This document shows, piece after piece, positions 9,009-18,620 of a DNA stretch of 64,000 nucleotides. Numbering within the stretch: position 1 is the stretch's first letter; each line of letters begins with the position of its first letter. Origin of the DNA: an uncultured Sulfurimonas sp. (GTDB lineage Bacteria; Campylobacterota; Campylobacteria; Campylobacterales; Sulfurimonadaceae). The translations under genes were made by a program, and so were the position numbers. The stretch covers positions 496,001-560,000 of the forward strand of contig NZ_OY759725.1 of the NCBI RefSeq assembly GCF_963662755.1, in the 5' to 3' direction. Under the pieces are notes generated by a model that did not search any database, was not told the origin of the DNA, and was given only the letters and a program-made list of their open reading frames with translations.

Positions 9009-9887
9009 ATGACAAAAGCTGGTTTCGTATCTCTTATTGGGCGTCCAAATGCTGGTAAAAGTACACTAATGAACTCACTTCTAGGTGAAAACATAGCAAT
9101 GGTTAGCCAAAAAGCAAATGCTACTAGAAAGCGTTCTAACGCTATTGTGATGTATGAAAATACACAAATAATTTTTGTAGATACTCCAGGACTACATGAG
9201 AGAGAAAAAGTCCTTAACCAGTTTATGTTAGATGAGGCGCTAAAAGCAATGGGAGATTGTGACTTAATAGTTTATTTAGCTCCAGTTACAGACTCATTGG
9301 AACATTATGAAAAATTTTTAAAACTAAATAACAACAGAGTTAAGCATATCATAGTTTTGAGTAAAATAGATCAAGTTAATCAAGAAAAACTTTTTAAACG
9401 AATTGCTTCATATAATCAATTTTCAGATAAATTTGAAGCACTAATTCCAATCGCAATTCCAAAAAAAATAGGTCATCAAGACTTACTAAAAACTATTTCT
9501 AAGAACTTGCCAGATTCACCATTTCTCTATGATCCAGAGGATTTAACAAGTGAACTTGTTCGTGATATTTACGCTGGCTTTATCAGAGAAGGTATTTTTG
9601 AAAATGTAAGTGACGAAATACCTTATGAATCTGATGTTTTAATTGACTCTATTGAAGAAGAAGAAGGCATCGATAAAATATATGCAACTATCATTATAGA
9701 AAAAGAGTCTCAAAAAGGGATTATTATAGGAAAAAGTGGAGAGTCTATAAAAAGAATAGGTAAATCTGCAAGAGAAAAAGTAGAAAGATTAAGTGGAAAA
9801 AAAGCATACTTAAATCTTCAAGTAAGTGTAAAAAAAGGTTGGTCAAAGGACAAAGCTTATTTAGAAGAAATAGGCTACAAATCATGA
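9009..9887 (+). CDS. era: GTPase Era
   Basis: Ras-like GTPase needed for 16S rRNA maturation and 30S assembly. 292 aa. G1 GRPNAGKS (11-18), G3 DTPG, G4 SKID, and a C-terminal KH domain with GIIIGKSGESIKRIG that binds the 3' end of 16S rRNA. AAAGGC precedes the ATG. The stop overlaps the ATG of the next gene (ATGA), so era and the csd6-like gene are probably co-transcribed. Confidence 0.96.
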   Translation: MTKAGFVSLIGRPNAGKSTLMNSLLGENIAMVSQKANATRKRSNAIVMYENTQIIFVDTPGLHEREKVLNQFMLDEALKAMGDCDLIVYLAPVTDSLEHYEKFLKLNNNRVKHIIVLSKIDQVNQEKLFKRIASYNQFSDKFEALIPIAIPKKIGHQDLLKTISKNLPDSPFLYDPEDLTSELVRDIYAGFIREGIFENVSDEIPYESDVLIDSIEEEEGIDKIYATIIIEKESQKGIIIGKSGESIKRIGKSAREKVERLSGKKAYLNLQVSVKKGWSKDKAYLEEIGYKS

Positions 9888-10855
9888 AAGTATTATTTTT
9901 TATACTTATTTCTTTATCACTCTATGCCAATACTGACACTCTAACCAATTACCGTATAAATGGTATTGAAAATGTTGAAAAACAAATGGATTTAGAACTT
10001 ACAAAAAAAGAGTATTGGGATGCACATATAAAAGAGATCGATACTACTTTTGGATATATTGAGTCTTATCAAAATATTTTAACTTGCAATAAAGAAAAAT
10101 CAACTTTAAATCTCTATATTAAAGACAGCAATAACACTTATAATTTTAAAAAAGAATACAGCGCATACACTGGAAAAATAAAAGGTGATAAATTAAAAGA
10201 AGGAGATTTAAAAACTCCAATAGGAATATATCAAATTACTAAAAAATTGTCTCGTGAAAATAAACTTGACTCATTCTATGGTCCTATAGCTTTTGTAACT
10301 TCATATCCAAATACTTATGATCAATACAGAGGTAAAAATGGACATGGCATCTGGATTCACGGCCTTCCAACTCAAGAAGACAGAGATGAGTTTACAAAAG
10401 GATGTATTGCCATAGATAACTCTAGTATTGAATGTTTAGACAAAAAAATAAGTATCGATAGAACACTTATAATAATTGATAGTAATGAAGTTCAAAAAGG
10501 TGTTTCTAAAAACACTCTTGCATCAATTTTATCTCAACTCTACGCATGGAGATATAGCTGGTTATTTGATGATATAAATGGATATTTAAATTTTTACTCA
10601 AATGATTTTATAAGATTTGATGGTATGAACTTTGATAGATTTAAAAAGTATAAAACCAGAGTGTTTAAAAAGATAGAGAAAAAAACAATTATTTTCAATA
10701 ATATAAGTGTAATACCCTATCCAAACACTAATGATATATATCAAATAAACTTTAAAGAATTTTATAAATCTGACACTTATAAATTTACAGGAGATAAAAC
10801 GTTAATTGTTAAAATTGACAGTTCTAACAATATGCAAATATTAACTGAACAATAA
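9884..10855 (+). CDS. csd6: Csd6-like L,D-transpeptidase-fold peptidoglycan L,D-carboxypeptidase
   Basis: 323-aa exported protein. Signal peptide 1-17 (MKVLFFILISLSLYANT), YkuD catalytic domain with IHGLP and KGCIAIDN (His159, Cys174), and a C-terminal NTF2-like region (about 210-323). This layout and length match Helicobacter pylori Csd6, which trims peptidoglycan tetrapeptides to tripeptides and is required for helical cell shape. I place the start at 9884 because the open frame's earlier start at 9839 lies inside era and would bury the signal peptide. The next gene, a Csd4-like D,L-carboxypeptidase, would act on the tripeptide product, so the pair forms a sequential trimming pathway. Confidence 0.82.
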   Translation: MKVLFFILISLSLYANTDTLTNYRINGIENVEKQMDLELTKKEYWDAHIKEIDTTFGYIESYQNILTCNKEKSTLNLYIKDSNNTYNFKKEYSAYTGKIKGDKLKEGDLKTPIGIYQITKKLSRENKLDSFYGPIAFVTSYPNTYDQYRGKNGHGIWIHGLPTQEDRDEFTKGCIAIDNSSIECLDKKISIDRTLIIIDSNEVQKGVSKNTLASILSQLYAWRYSWLFDDINGYLNFYSNDFIRFDGMNFDRFKKYKTRVFKKIEKKTIIFNNISVIPYPNTNDIYQINFKEFYKSDTYKFTGDKTLIVKIDSSNNMQILTEQ

Positions 10856-10856
10856 A

Positions 10857-12155
10857 ATGAATTTTTTAAAAACAACTTTCTTTTTTGTATTTATACTAAA
10901 TATAAATTTATTTGCCTCGCCAAATATTCAGCTTATAAAAAAAGAAAATCCTGATTCAAACACTACCTTACTTGTAATAGGAGGTATTCATGGGGATGAA
11001 CCAGGTGGATATTTCGCTGCTTCAATACTTGCTACTCACTATAAAGTAAATTCTAAAAATCTATGGATAGTTCCAAATCTTAATCAAGAAAGCATCCAAG
11101 CTAATAAAAGAGGCTTGAATGGAGATATGAATAGAAAATTTTCTAAGATAAAAGACAGTGATAAAGATAAAAAAATCATAGAAGATATTAAAAAAATAAT
11201 TTTATCAAAAAATGTCTCTTTAGTCTTAAATTTACATGATGGCAATGGTTTTTATAGAAAAGAGAATCAAGGTAATATATTTAATCCAAATGCATGGGGA
11301 CAAACATGTGTAATAGACCAATGCACACTTAATCCAAATCAAGCCTTTGGTAATTTAAATGATATTGCCTTAAGTGTAAAAAATGCCATGAATAAAAAAC
11401 TCATAAAATCACATCATAGCTTTGATGTTAAAAACACTAAAACTAAATTTCATGATGAAGCAATGCAGTTATCATTAACTTATTTTGCAGTTACAAATAA
11501 TAAACCTGCTTTTGCAATTGAGAGCAGTAAAAATTTATCTTCATTAGCAAAAAAAGTTTTTTATCAACTTTTAGCAATTGAAGAATTTATGAAAATTATG
11601 GACATAAGCTTTAAAAGAGAATTTGATTTAAATGAAGAAGAAATAAACAAACTACTCAAAAAAAATGGCACTTTAAATATAAATAACAATATATCATTAG
11701 ATTTATCCAATATAAAAAAATCTTTAAGCTATATTCCGATAAAATCATCAGATAATGTATTTGACTTTTCGCATCCATTGGGAAGCATAAAGAAAATTAA
11801 CGGTAATTATGTTGCTTATCTTGGTAATCACAAAATAACAACATTTAAGCCTCAATATTTTAAAATTGCGAAAAATTGTGTAAAAAAAGTTGATGTTAAA
11901 ATTGATGGTAAAATAAAATCTGTTGATATGGCTTCATCTTTTTTTGTAAAAGACGATTTTAGCATAATAAAAAATGGTAGTTTTCGTGTTAATATAATTG
12001 GATTTAGGTCAAAACTTAAAAGTGAAGTTGAGACTGAAATAAATCTCAATTTATTAGACAAAAACTATTCTGTTGATGAAAGTCAAAAAATTTATAGGGT
12101 GGAATTTTATAAAAATGATGAATTTTGCGCCATGTCAACAGCTCACTTTAAATAG
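10857..12155 (+). CDS. csd4: Csd4/Pgp1-like D,L-carboxypeptidase (peptidase M14 family)
   Basis: 432-aa secreted zinc carboxypeptidase, signal peptide about 1-20. Metal site GGIHGDEPGG (His45, Glu48) and NLHDG (His127); catalytic Glu222 in FAIES. Further C-terminal beta domains (about 250-432). Csd4 (H. pylori) and Pgp1 (C. jejuni) convert muramyl tripeptides to dipeptides and are needed for helical shape. H. pylori Csd4 is reported to have Gln as one zinc ligand; here the canonical His45 is present. It starts one base after the csd6-like gene ends, a clear operon. Confidence 0.85.
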   Translation: MNFLKTTFFFVFILNINLFASPNIQLIKKENPDSNTTLLVIGGIHGDEPGGYFAASILATHYKVNSKNLWIVPNLNQESIQANKRGLNGDMNRKFSKIKDSDKDKKIIEDIKKIILSKNVSLVLNLHDGNGFYRKENQGNIFNPNAWGQTCVIDQCTLNPNQAFGNLNDIALSVKNAMNKKLIKSHHSFDVKNTKTKFHDEAMQLSLTYFAVTNNKPAFAIESSKNLSSLAKKVFYQLLAIEEFMKIMDISFKREFDLNEEEINKLLKKNGTLNINNNISLDLSNIKKSLSYIPIKSSDNVFDFSHPLGSIKKINGNYVAYLGNHKITTFKPQYFKIAKNCVKKVDVKIDGKIKSVDMASSFFVKDDFSIIKNGSFRVNIIGFRSKLKSEVETEINLNLLDKNYSVDESQKIYRVEFYKNDEFCAMSTAHFK

Positions 12156-12166
12156 GATTATAGTAA

Positions 12167-13702
12167 ATGAGTAAAAAACCTGATCACTCTTTTTCAAGTG
12201 TTATTTCTGTTAATCCATACAAAGATACATATCTTAGTGGAATTTCTAGTTTTCTTTCTCAAACGAACTCTCCTGAGTATCGTAAAGAACAATATGCAAT
12301 TTCATATTTAAATACAAGAGGTTTTATAAACTCTCATATTTCAATATCTAAAAACATACCTCAAGAAGATTTACATGATGCTATTAATAACAAAGTTTAT
12401 GATGAACTAGCCTTAGATCAAGCTATAACATATCAAATTCAATTTATTGAAACCTTCAACTCATTGGATGAAAACCATAGAAATTTTCAAGTTTTTATTA
12501 TTGATCCATTAACAGTAGAAGAGACTTTTGCAAATGTAGTATCAAAAATAAAATATATAGATATTATCATCCCGTCTCCTTTGCTATTAAAATCTCTTTA
12601 TGAAAAAGAAATCATAGAAACAAGTGGTGCACACTGTTTTTTATATTTTCAAGAAAATGATGCATTTATTACTGTTTATAATGAAAAAGAGTTTTTATAT
12701 ACTAAATCTATTAACTACTCATTCTTACAAATGCACGAGAGATTTTGTGAATTATACGGTGAAAGAATTGAGTATGAAAACTTTGTAGATTTTTTCTCTA
12801 CGCATAGTCTTAAAGAAACAAATAGTGACTACAAAGAGTATTTTATAAAACTTTACAAAGAAATTTTTGCCAATGTTAATGACATTTTAACTTATGTAAA
12901 AAGAGCTTATGAACTTGAAAAGATACAACATATTTATGTTGGTGCTCAAATTCATACCATCACTAAATTAGATGAAATTTCTGAGGTAGAACTAGGCATA
13001 AAATCTAGTAACTTTGAATTTAATTATGGGTTTGAAAGTGATGGTGTTTATATAGATCAACTTCATGCTCTAATGCATATATATACAACTCTTCCTTTTG
13101 AAAATAAATATAACTGTAATTTTACAACATATCATCGTCCACCAAAATTTATGCAAAGAGAGAGTGGTAAAATTATACTGCTTAGTGTAGCATCTTTAGT
13201 TTTAGCTTTTATGTACCCTGTTACATATTGGGTATTAACTTATGCTCAAGCACTTCAACATGACCTTTTAGAAACAGAGTACACAGAATTGCATAACATA
13301 AAAATAACAAGACAAGCTACTATAAAAAACAGAGAAGTAGATAAAGAGAAAGTATCTATATTGTTAGACAAAGAAAAAGAAGACTATGCAGAAAAAAAAG
13401 CAACGCTCATAAAGATACATGATGTAAAAGTAAATTATCCTATGAAAGCTAAGCTATTATCCATTTTAACAAAAGATTTAAATAAGTTTGATATTAATGT
13501 AGATTCTATCTCTTATAGTGAAAACACAAACCAAAAAGCATTTGTTTTAAATCTAGTTTCTCAAAAAGATAAAAAAATCACTCATCTAATAGAGTACTTG
13601 ACTAAAACTTACGAAGGCAAATTTGATTTTTCACTAGAACATATAGAGTTCAAAGAAAAACCTAAAAAATACTTTAGTCAATTAAAAGTGAGTATGTTAT
13701 GA
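12167..13702 (+). CDS. PilM/PilN-like (GspL-like) assembly platform protein
   Basis: First gene of the pilus/secretion operon, 511 aa. The cytoplasmic N-terminal part (about 1-330) is divergent but in size and position fits an actin-like PilM/MshI/GspL domain. One transmembrane helix lies at about 335-355, followed by a charged, coiled-coil-prone stretch and a small periplasmic domain ending in FKEKPKKYFSQLKVSML, like PilN/GspL. It therefore seems to unite PilM and PilN roles in one chain and would link the ATPase to the periplasmic alignment complex. It overlaps the next gene by 4 bases. Identification rests on architecture and context rather than strong motifs. Confidence 0.62.
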   Translation: MSKKPDHSFSSVISVNPYKDTYLSGISSFLSQTNSPEYRKEQYAISYLNTRGFINSHISISKNIPQEDLHDAINNKVYDELALDQAITYQIQFIETFNSLDENHRNFQVFIIDPLTVEETFANVVSKIKYIDIIIPSPLLLKSLYEKEIIETSGAHCFLYFQENDAFITVYNEKEFLYTKSINYSFLQMHERFCELYGERIEYENFVDFFSTHSLKETNSDYKEYFIKLYKEIFANVNDILTYVKRAYELEKIQHIYVGAQIHTITKLDEISEVELGIKSSNFEFNYGFESDGVYIDQLHALMHIYTTLPFENKYNCNFTTYHRPPKFMQRESGKIILLSVASLVLAFMYPVTYWVLTYAQALQHDLLETEYTELHNIKITRQATIKNREVDKEKVSILLDKEKEDYAEKKATLIKIHDVKVNYPMKAKLLSILTKDLNKFDINVDSISYSENTNQKAFVLNLVSQKDKKITHLIEYLTKTYEGKFDFSLEHIEFKEKPKKYFSQLKVSML

Positions 13703-14331
13703 AAATAAATTTTGAAGACTATCTACAAAGTATTGACACAGCATTTAGAGAAAAAAGTCAAAAAGATATATATATGACATACATTATGATTTTTGGTGTT
13801 ATTTTCGCTTTTTCATATTTACTTTTTTGGGAGAGTTCACAAACTGATTTTGAGGCAAAAAATAATCAAATAAAATCAGTAAGCTCTAAGATTAATGTAG
13901 ATAAAGCCTATCTACAAGCTAATCCGGAATCTAAGGTAACTTCTCTTGATAGAGAAATAAAAAAAGCTCAAGCACAACTAGAGATTCATAAAAGCAACAA
14001 TGATTATATAAAAAGCAAGATAGAGACTATTTCTTCACTTATTTATGATGAGAGAACTTGGGGTGAATACCTACACTCAATATCGACAAAAGCAAAACAG
14101 TTCGGAATTAAAATAGTTGATTTTACAAATGTTTATGCTGCTAATAATAACTCGTTTGGACATATCTTAGATATATCACTGAAAACTACTGGTAACTATA
14201 AGAACACTCTTAGGTTTATTAACTCTTTAGAACAAAGTGACTTAGTTGTTGATATTCATGATTTAAATATTTCAACTAATAAGACTCTTAATAGTGGATT
14301 ACAAATCTCAGTTTGGGGGATTACATACTAA
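13699..14331 (+). CDS. PilO/GspM-like inner-membrane alignment protein
   Basis: 210 aa: short cytoplasmic N-terminus, one transmembrane helix (about 27-44, YIMIFGVIFAFSYLLFW), a coiled coil (about 50-115) and a periplasmic ferredoxin-like domain (about 125-210). This is the standard PilO/GspM/MshJ plan, which joins the PilN-like protein with the inner-membrane ring. Gene overlaps of 4 bases upstream and 1 base downstream indicate coupled translation. Confidence 0.62.
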   Translation: MKINFEDYLQSIDTAFREKSQKDIYMTYIMIFGVIFAFSYLLFWESSQTDFEAKNNQIKSVSSKINVDKAYLQANPESKVTSLDREIKKAQAQLEIHKSNNDYIKSKIETISSLIYDERTWGEYLHSISTKAKQFGIKIVDFTNVYAANNNSFGHILDISLKTTGNYKNTLRFINSLEQSDLVVDIHDLNISTNKTLNSGLQISVWGITY

Positions 14332-14798
14332 TGAAACTTTATATATTAATAGCCATTACTTTAATGTTATCAGCTACTATAAATGCCAATGAGCTTTCTT
14401 GGGTTGACACTCAAGTAGATGCAATCAAACCTCCAAGACAAGGTATGAGTGACTCAGAAATAGCTACAATAAAAGATCCTTTTGTTTTTTATAAAAATCG
14501 AACAGCAAAAAAATATAAAAAAACTAAAGTAAATTCAAAAAGGTATTCTGGTGTTAAAAATTCTACAACCAGTTCAGGTACAAGCGATAAACGTTTAGAA
14601 CAACACTCAAAACCATTTATATTAAGTGCTATTATAAATGACTCGGCTCTCATAAATGGAGAGTGGTACAAAGTAAATGAAAGTGTAGATAATTTTACGC
14701 TTTCTAGCATAAGCAGAACATCAGTAGTATTAACAAAGGGAAGTGGAAAACTTGTTCTTACTACAAATGATACAAAAAGAAATTTAAAATTTAAATAA
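14331..14798 (+). CDS. PilP/MshK-like periplasmic protein
   Basis: 155 aa with a signal peptide (about 1-19, MKLYILIAITLMLSATINA). Residues 30-50 include IKDPFVFYKN, like the KDPF motif of PilP-type proteins, and the C-terminal half (ILSAIINDSALINGEWYKVNE... VVLTKGSGKLVLTTN) fits a PilP/GspC homology-region fold that touches the secretin. Start set at 14331 (TAATG with the previous stop) because it begins the signal peptide; the frame itself opens at 14313. Position just before the secretin supports the role. C. jejuni CtsR occupies the same place, from memory. Confidence 0.62.
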   Translation: MKLYILIAITLMLSATINANELSWVDTQVDAIKPPRQGMSDSEIATIKDPFVFYKNRTAKKYKKTKVNSKRYSGVKNSTTSSGTSDKRLEQHSKPFILSAIINDSALINGEWYKVNESVDNFTLSSISRTSVVLTKGSGKLVLTTNDTKRNLKFK

Positions 14799-14811
14799 TC
14801 AGGATAAGAGA

Positions 14812-16449
14812 ATGAAAAGCATTAAAAAAATAGTTTACGGATCACTTATAACACTTCTTTTATCAAGTAGTGTCTATGCAGATTGCTCTTATGAGTTATT
14901 TAGTATTAGTTCAACAAAAGATACAAAGATAATAGATTTTATAGAACAGTTAAGTGATGAATGTGAGTTTAGTATTATTGTAACAGATCCTCATGCAGAG
15001 AAGTTTCTTCAAACTAAACTAAACAAAACCCACTTAAAAAACTTAACCATAGATGAAGTTTTAAGTATTGTTTTAAAAGAAAACAATCTTTATTATACTC
15101 TTGAAAATAATATGTTAAAAATTTCTTATTTAAATACAAAAGTATTTGGTATTGATTATATTCTTTCTCAAAGAAAAGGAACAGGTAGTACAAATATTAC
15201 ATTAAGTTCTTCTTCTGCTTCTAGTAACTCAGGAACTCTTAGCACAGTAGCAAGCACAAGCACGGCAGGAACAACTGCTCCTGGTGGTGGAGCTTCTGCA
15301 GAATCTGGAATTAAGATAGAGTCTACTGATGAAGTTAAATTTTGGGAAGAGCTTGATTTGGAGCTTCAAAGAGTCATAAATAGACCACAAGATATTTATC
15401 AAGCAGATGCTCCTATTATTAACAAAAATGCTGGACTTATAACTATTACAGCTACAGTAAAACAGATGGATAGACTTCAAAAATACTTGGATAAACTACA
15501 AGATAAAGTTCAATTACAAGTTTTAATAGATGTGCAACTTCTATCAGTTACAATGGAAGAAGGAAAGACTACTGGGGTCGATTGGCAACAACTATATGCA
15601 CTTCAAAACCTTGAACTTAGTGCACAAACGTTGGACTATAAAAATGTTTCAACTTTTGAAGACAATGAAATAACTACAGCTCTATACAATGGTGGAAGAG
15701 ATGCAGCTAGTTTAGTTAGTATAAAAGCTGGTGGAAGTTTAAATGAAGTTATTAAGTTTTTACAAACTCAAGGTGATGTTGTATCTATTTCAAATCCAAA
15801 AGTTTTAACACTAAACAATCAACCAGCACTGATAACTGCTGGAACAGAATATTTTTACAAAATCAAATCAGAAACAAATCAACAAGGTAGTGGTGGTGGT
15901 GTAGCAGCTACTACACAAAATGATACTATTCAGTCTGTATTTGCAGGTGTACTCCTAGATATTACTCCAGAGATTGCAGATGATGAAACAATTACACTTA
16001 AAATAAATCCTTCATTATCTGAAACAACTCAAGATATATCACAAGAAAATTCCACAAATAGAGTGATGCCACCAGACCTTAATCGTCGTCAACTCTCATC
16101 TGTAGTAACAGTAAAAGATGGTAACAGAATTATTCTTGGTGGTCTTATTAACACTAGAAATGTTAATGAGTCTAACAAAGTGCCACTATTAGGAGATATT
16201 CCAGGCTTAAGTTACCTTTTCAAATATGAAAAAATGACTAAACACATTCAAGAACTTGTTATTGTAATAGAACCACATATCATCGATAAAGCTGAAAATG
16301 AATTATCGTTGGCTGAACTAGGTTATAAAGGTATAACTGACCAAACTGTTATACTAAAAAAAGACTCTATTTCTAAAGAAACGGATAATATTTCAAAAGA
16401 AAATGAAAAAGAAATGCAAAAGGTTGTGAAAGAGGAAGATGAGAAGTAG
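14812..16449 (+). CDS. secretin (PilQ/GspD/MshL family outer-membrane channel)
   Basis: 545 aa with a signal peptide (about 1-23). An N-domain/STN-like region (about 28-108), a Ser/Thr/Gly-rich linker (about 122-160) and the secretin domain (about 190-490) with the hallmark VSNPKVLTLNNQPALITAG-like strand and the conserved C-terminal VPLLGDIPGLSYLFK. The last 40 residues are Lys/Glu-rich. It should form the outer-membrane ring of the pilus or DNA-uptake machine, comparable to CtsD of C. jejuni. It overlaps the ATPase gene by 11 bases. Confidence 0.88.
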   Translation: MKSIKKIVYGSLITLLLSSSVYADCSYELFSISSTKDTKIIDFIEQLSDECEFSIIVTDPHAEKFLQTKLNKTHLKNLTIDEVLSIVLKENNLYYTLENNMLKISYLNTKVFGIDYILSQRKGTGSTNITLSSSSASSNSGTLSTVASTSTAGTTAPGGGASAESGIKIESTDEVKFWEELDLELQRVINRPQDIYQADAPIINKNAGLITITATVKQMDRLQKYLDKLQDKVQLQVLIDVQLLSVTMEEGKTTGVDWQQLYALQNLELSAQTLDYKNVSTFEDNEITTALYNGGRDAASLVSIKAGGSLNEVIKFLQTQGDVVSISNPKVLTLNNQPALITAGTEYFYKIKSETNQQGSGGGVAATTQNDTIQSVFAGVLLDITPEIADDETITLKINPSLSETTQDISQENSTNRVMPPDLNRRQLSSVVTVKDGNRIILGGLINTRNVNESNKVPLLGDIPGLSYLFKYEKMTKHIQELVIVIEPHIIDKAENELSLAELGYKGITDQTVILKKDSISKETDNISKENEKEMQKVVKEEDEK

Positions 16450-17257
16450 CATCTTTGAAAATTCTAGAAATATTTTTCTTGATACTGTCAATGCAAAAGA
16501 TTATATACAATTTGACAGAGTTTCGTCAATATATCAATCTCTAAAAGATTCTGTAAAAAAACCTTTAAAGATGATTCTTCTTTATGGTAAACCAGGTACT
16601 GGTAAGAGTATGTTTCTTACAAAACTTTATCATGATTTATCATCTTCTCAAAAAATTTTCATCTACAATACACCTATTTTGGATGAAAGTGAATTTTTCA
16701 AATCTCTTGCAAGAGATATTTTTGGAGTAAAATACCAAGGAGAACTTAATTTCACACAGTTTATGTTAATTGTAAAACAAAATGCTCTTCAAGATGAAAA
16801 CACTACTCCATTGGTTTTATTGGATGAAGCACAGTTATATTCTAATTCTCAAATGGAAAAGATAAGACTTTTGTCAGATACTAGATATATTAAATTTATA
16901 ATCACACTTCATAAGACAGAAAAAGAAGATTTAATTGCAAAAGAACACTTTCAAACTAGAATTTGGGAAAGTATAGAACTTGAAAATGCTTCTAATATTG
17001 AACTTAGAATATACATACAAAAAAAACTGATGAAAGCAAACTGTTTTGATAGTGCAAATATGTTCTCTCAAGCATCTGTTAATTTAATTTATAAATTTAC
17101 AAAAGGAAATTATAGAGATACAAATAAACTTCTTTATACGCTCTTTGATATATATACTTGGTATAGTAAAAACAATCAATCTTCTTTAAAAACAAGTGTC
17201 GCTTCAAAAAAATTCATTGAAATGTCAGCTATTCATACAGGTCTAATCAATGCTTAA
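16439..17257 (+). CDS. ExeA/MshM-like AAA+ ATPase
   Basis: 272 aa. Walker A GKPGTGKS (50-57), Walker B PLVLLDEAQLY (about 122-132), and a helical lid (NYRDTNKLLYTLFDIY). Similar to ExeA, MshM and the CtsP type of nucleotide-binding protein found with type IV pilus/type II secretion genes. No periplasmic peptidoglycan-binding domain follows, unlike full-length ExeA. It lies between the secretin and a TPR protein with overlapping ends, so it belongs to this machine; ExeA-like proteins assist secretin assembly, but the role here is inferred. Confidence 0.78.
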   Translation: MRSSIFENSRNIFLDTVNAKDYIQFDRVSSIYQSLKDSVKKPLKMILLYGKPGTGKSMFLTKLYHDLSSSQKIFIYNTPILDESEFFKSLARDIFGVKYQGELNFTQFMLIVKQNALQDENTTPLVLLDEAQLYSNSQMEKIRLLSDTRYIKFIITLHKTEKEDLIAKEHFQTRIWESIELENASNIELRIYIQKKLMKANCFDSANMFSQASVNLIYKFTKGNYRDTNKLLYTLFDIYTWYSKNNQSSLKTSVASKKFIEMSAIHTGLINA

Positions 17258-18080
17258 TGTACACAATTTAGAAAAAAGATGGAGAATTTATAAAATAAAA
17301 TCTTATATACCACATATACTTATAATAATAAGTTTATATATTATTTTTACTCTTATGAATACTCTGAAAGATTTTGATGCTAATCAAAAAGCAATAAGCA
17401 CCAATGAGATGCAAACTTCAACTAAAGACAAACAAGAGAAGATCTCACAAGATAATAATTCCAAATCTCAACAAATAGTTGAAATAAATTCAACAATTTC
17501 TCAAAAAAATACAACTAAAAATTTCACTGATACAAATTCTTTAAAAAATGATAAATTAACACTTTCACCATCACTAAATTTTATTTCAAATATAAAACAT
17601 AGCTCTATCACTAATGAATACAACTATGAATCAACTGTAAAAGAAAATAAAAAAATAGCGACTCCAAAATCAGCACCGCCAAAGAAGATAAAAGAAGAAC
17701 CTATAAAAGAAGAGGCTGTTAAAGAAAAAATACAAGAACCTGAACCAAAACATCAACTTAAAATACAAAGACAAAATACACAAGAAGATATTAACCATGT
17801 TATTAAAAGATTTAACAAAAACAACAATCCAGCATTGAGTTTATTTGTGGCAAAAAAATATTATGAAATTGGGGATTACCATAAATCATATAACTATGCT
17901 TTAATAACTAATGAAATAAATGACAACATTGATGCAAGTTGGATAATATTTGCTAAATCTCTTGTTAAATTAAATCAAAAAAATGAAGCAATTAGCACAT
18001 TAAAAAAATACATAAAACATTCAAATTCTAGCCAAGCTAGAATACTTTTAGAAGAAATTACATCAGGAAAGTTTAAATGA
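17250..18080 (+). CDS. TPR-containing inner-membrane protein (MshN-like)
   Basis: 276 aa: cytoplasmic N-terminus, one membrane helix (about 18-37), a long Lys/Glu/Gln/Ser-rich linker (about 45-165) and about two TPR-like helical hairpins at the C-terminus (NPALSLFVAKKYYEIGDYHKSYNYAL onward). Matches the plan of MshN-type proteins in MSHA clusters. It overlaps its neighbours by 8 and 4 bases. Precise function not known. Confidence 0.6.
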   Translation: MLNVHNLEKRWRIYKIKSYIPHILIIISLYIIFTLMNTLKDFDANQKAISTNEMQTSTKDKQEKISQDNNSKSQQIVEINSTISQKNTTKNFTDTNSLKNDKLTLSPSLNFISNIKHSSITNEYNYESTVKENKKIATPKSAPPKKIKEEPIKEEAVKEKIQEPEPKHQLKIQRQNTQEDINHVIKRFNKNNNPALSLFVAKKYYEIGDYHKSYNYALITNEINDNIDASWIIFAKSLVKLNQKNEAISTLKKYIKHSNSSQARILLEEITSGKFK

Positions 18081-18619
18081 AAATATTATTAGCATTATTT
18101 TTAAGCCTTACTTTATTTGCAGATGTTAAACAAGATATGGTTAACCTTTATCAAAATCAAAAATATGAAGATGTATGTCGTATGGGATTTAGTAACTTTA
18201 GAGCAAATAAAAAAGATGAAGAATTTGTTTCGCTCTATGCATTTGCTTGTTTGAAATCTGATTATATTGATAGATTAGCTGTACCTATAGCTTTGTTAAA
18301 ATTTTCTCAAGAAGCTCGTGCTAATTCTGCTTATTTTTCAGTTATTTTAATGCAAAAAAAACTACTCTATCATGCTCTTGTTGATAATTATGATCTTTCA
18401 TCTTTAACTCTTCCTACAACTGACTATGTTCTTTCAAAAGTATTTGATTTTTATTCAGAATTAGGGATTCATGAATCAAGAGCTTTTTATCTCTTTGAAG
18501 ATAAGAAAGATAAAAAATTAACCTATAAACTATACCTTACAAAAGACACAAAACTTAAAAAAATGGTCATTGAAGAGTTTTATGATACAATAGCTCTCAG
18601 ACGACATATTTATTGGTAG
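18077..18619 (+). CDS. exported hypothetical protein in the pilus/secretion operon
   Basis: 180 aa with a clear signal peptide (about 1-15, MKILLALFLSLTLFA). The rest is predicted helical and contains YQNQKYEDVCRMGFSNF, which may be a TPR-like helix pair. I do not recognise the family. It overlaps the TPR gene by 4 bases and is followed immediately by the GspE-like ATPase, so a periplasmic role in the same machine is likely. Confidence 0.65.
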   Translation: MKILLALFLSLTLFADVKQDMVNLYQNQKYEDVCRMGFSNFRANKKDEEFVSLYAFACLKSDYIDRLAVPIALLKFSQEARANSAYFSVILMQKKLLYHALVDNYDLSSLTLPTTDYVLSKVFDFYSELGIHESRAFYLFEDKKDKKLTYKLYLTKDTKLKKMVIEEFYDTIALRRHIYW

Positions 18620-18620
18620 A

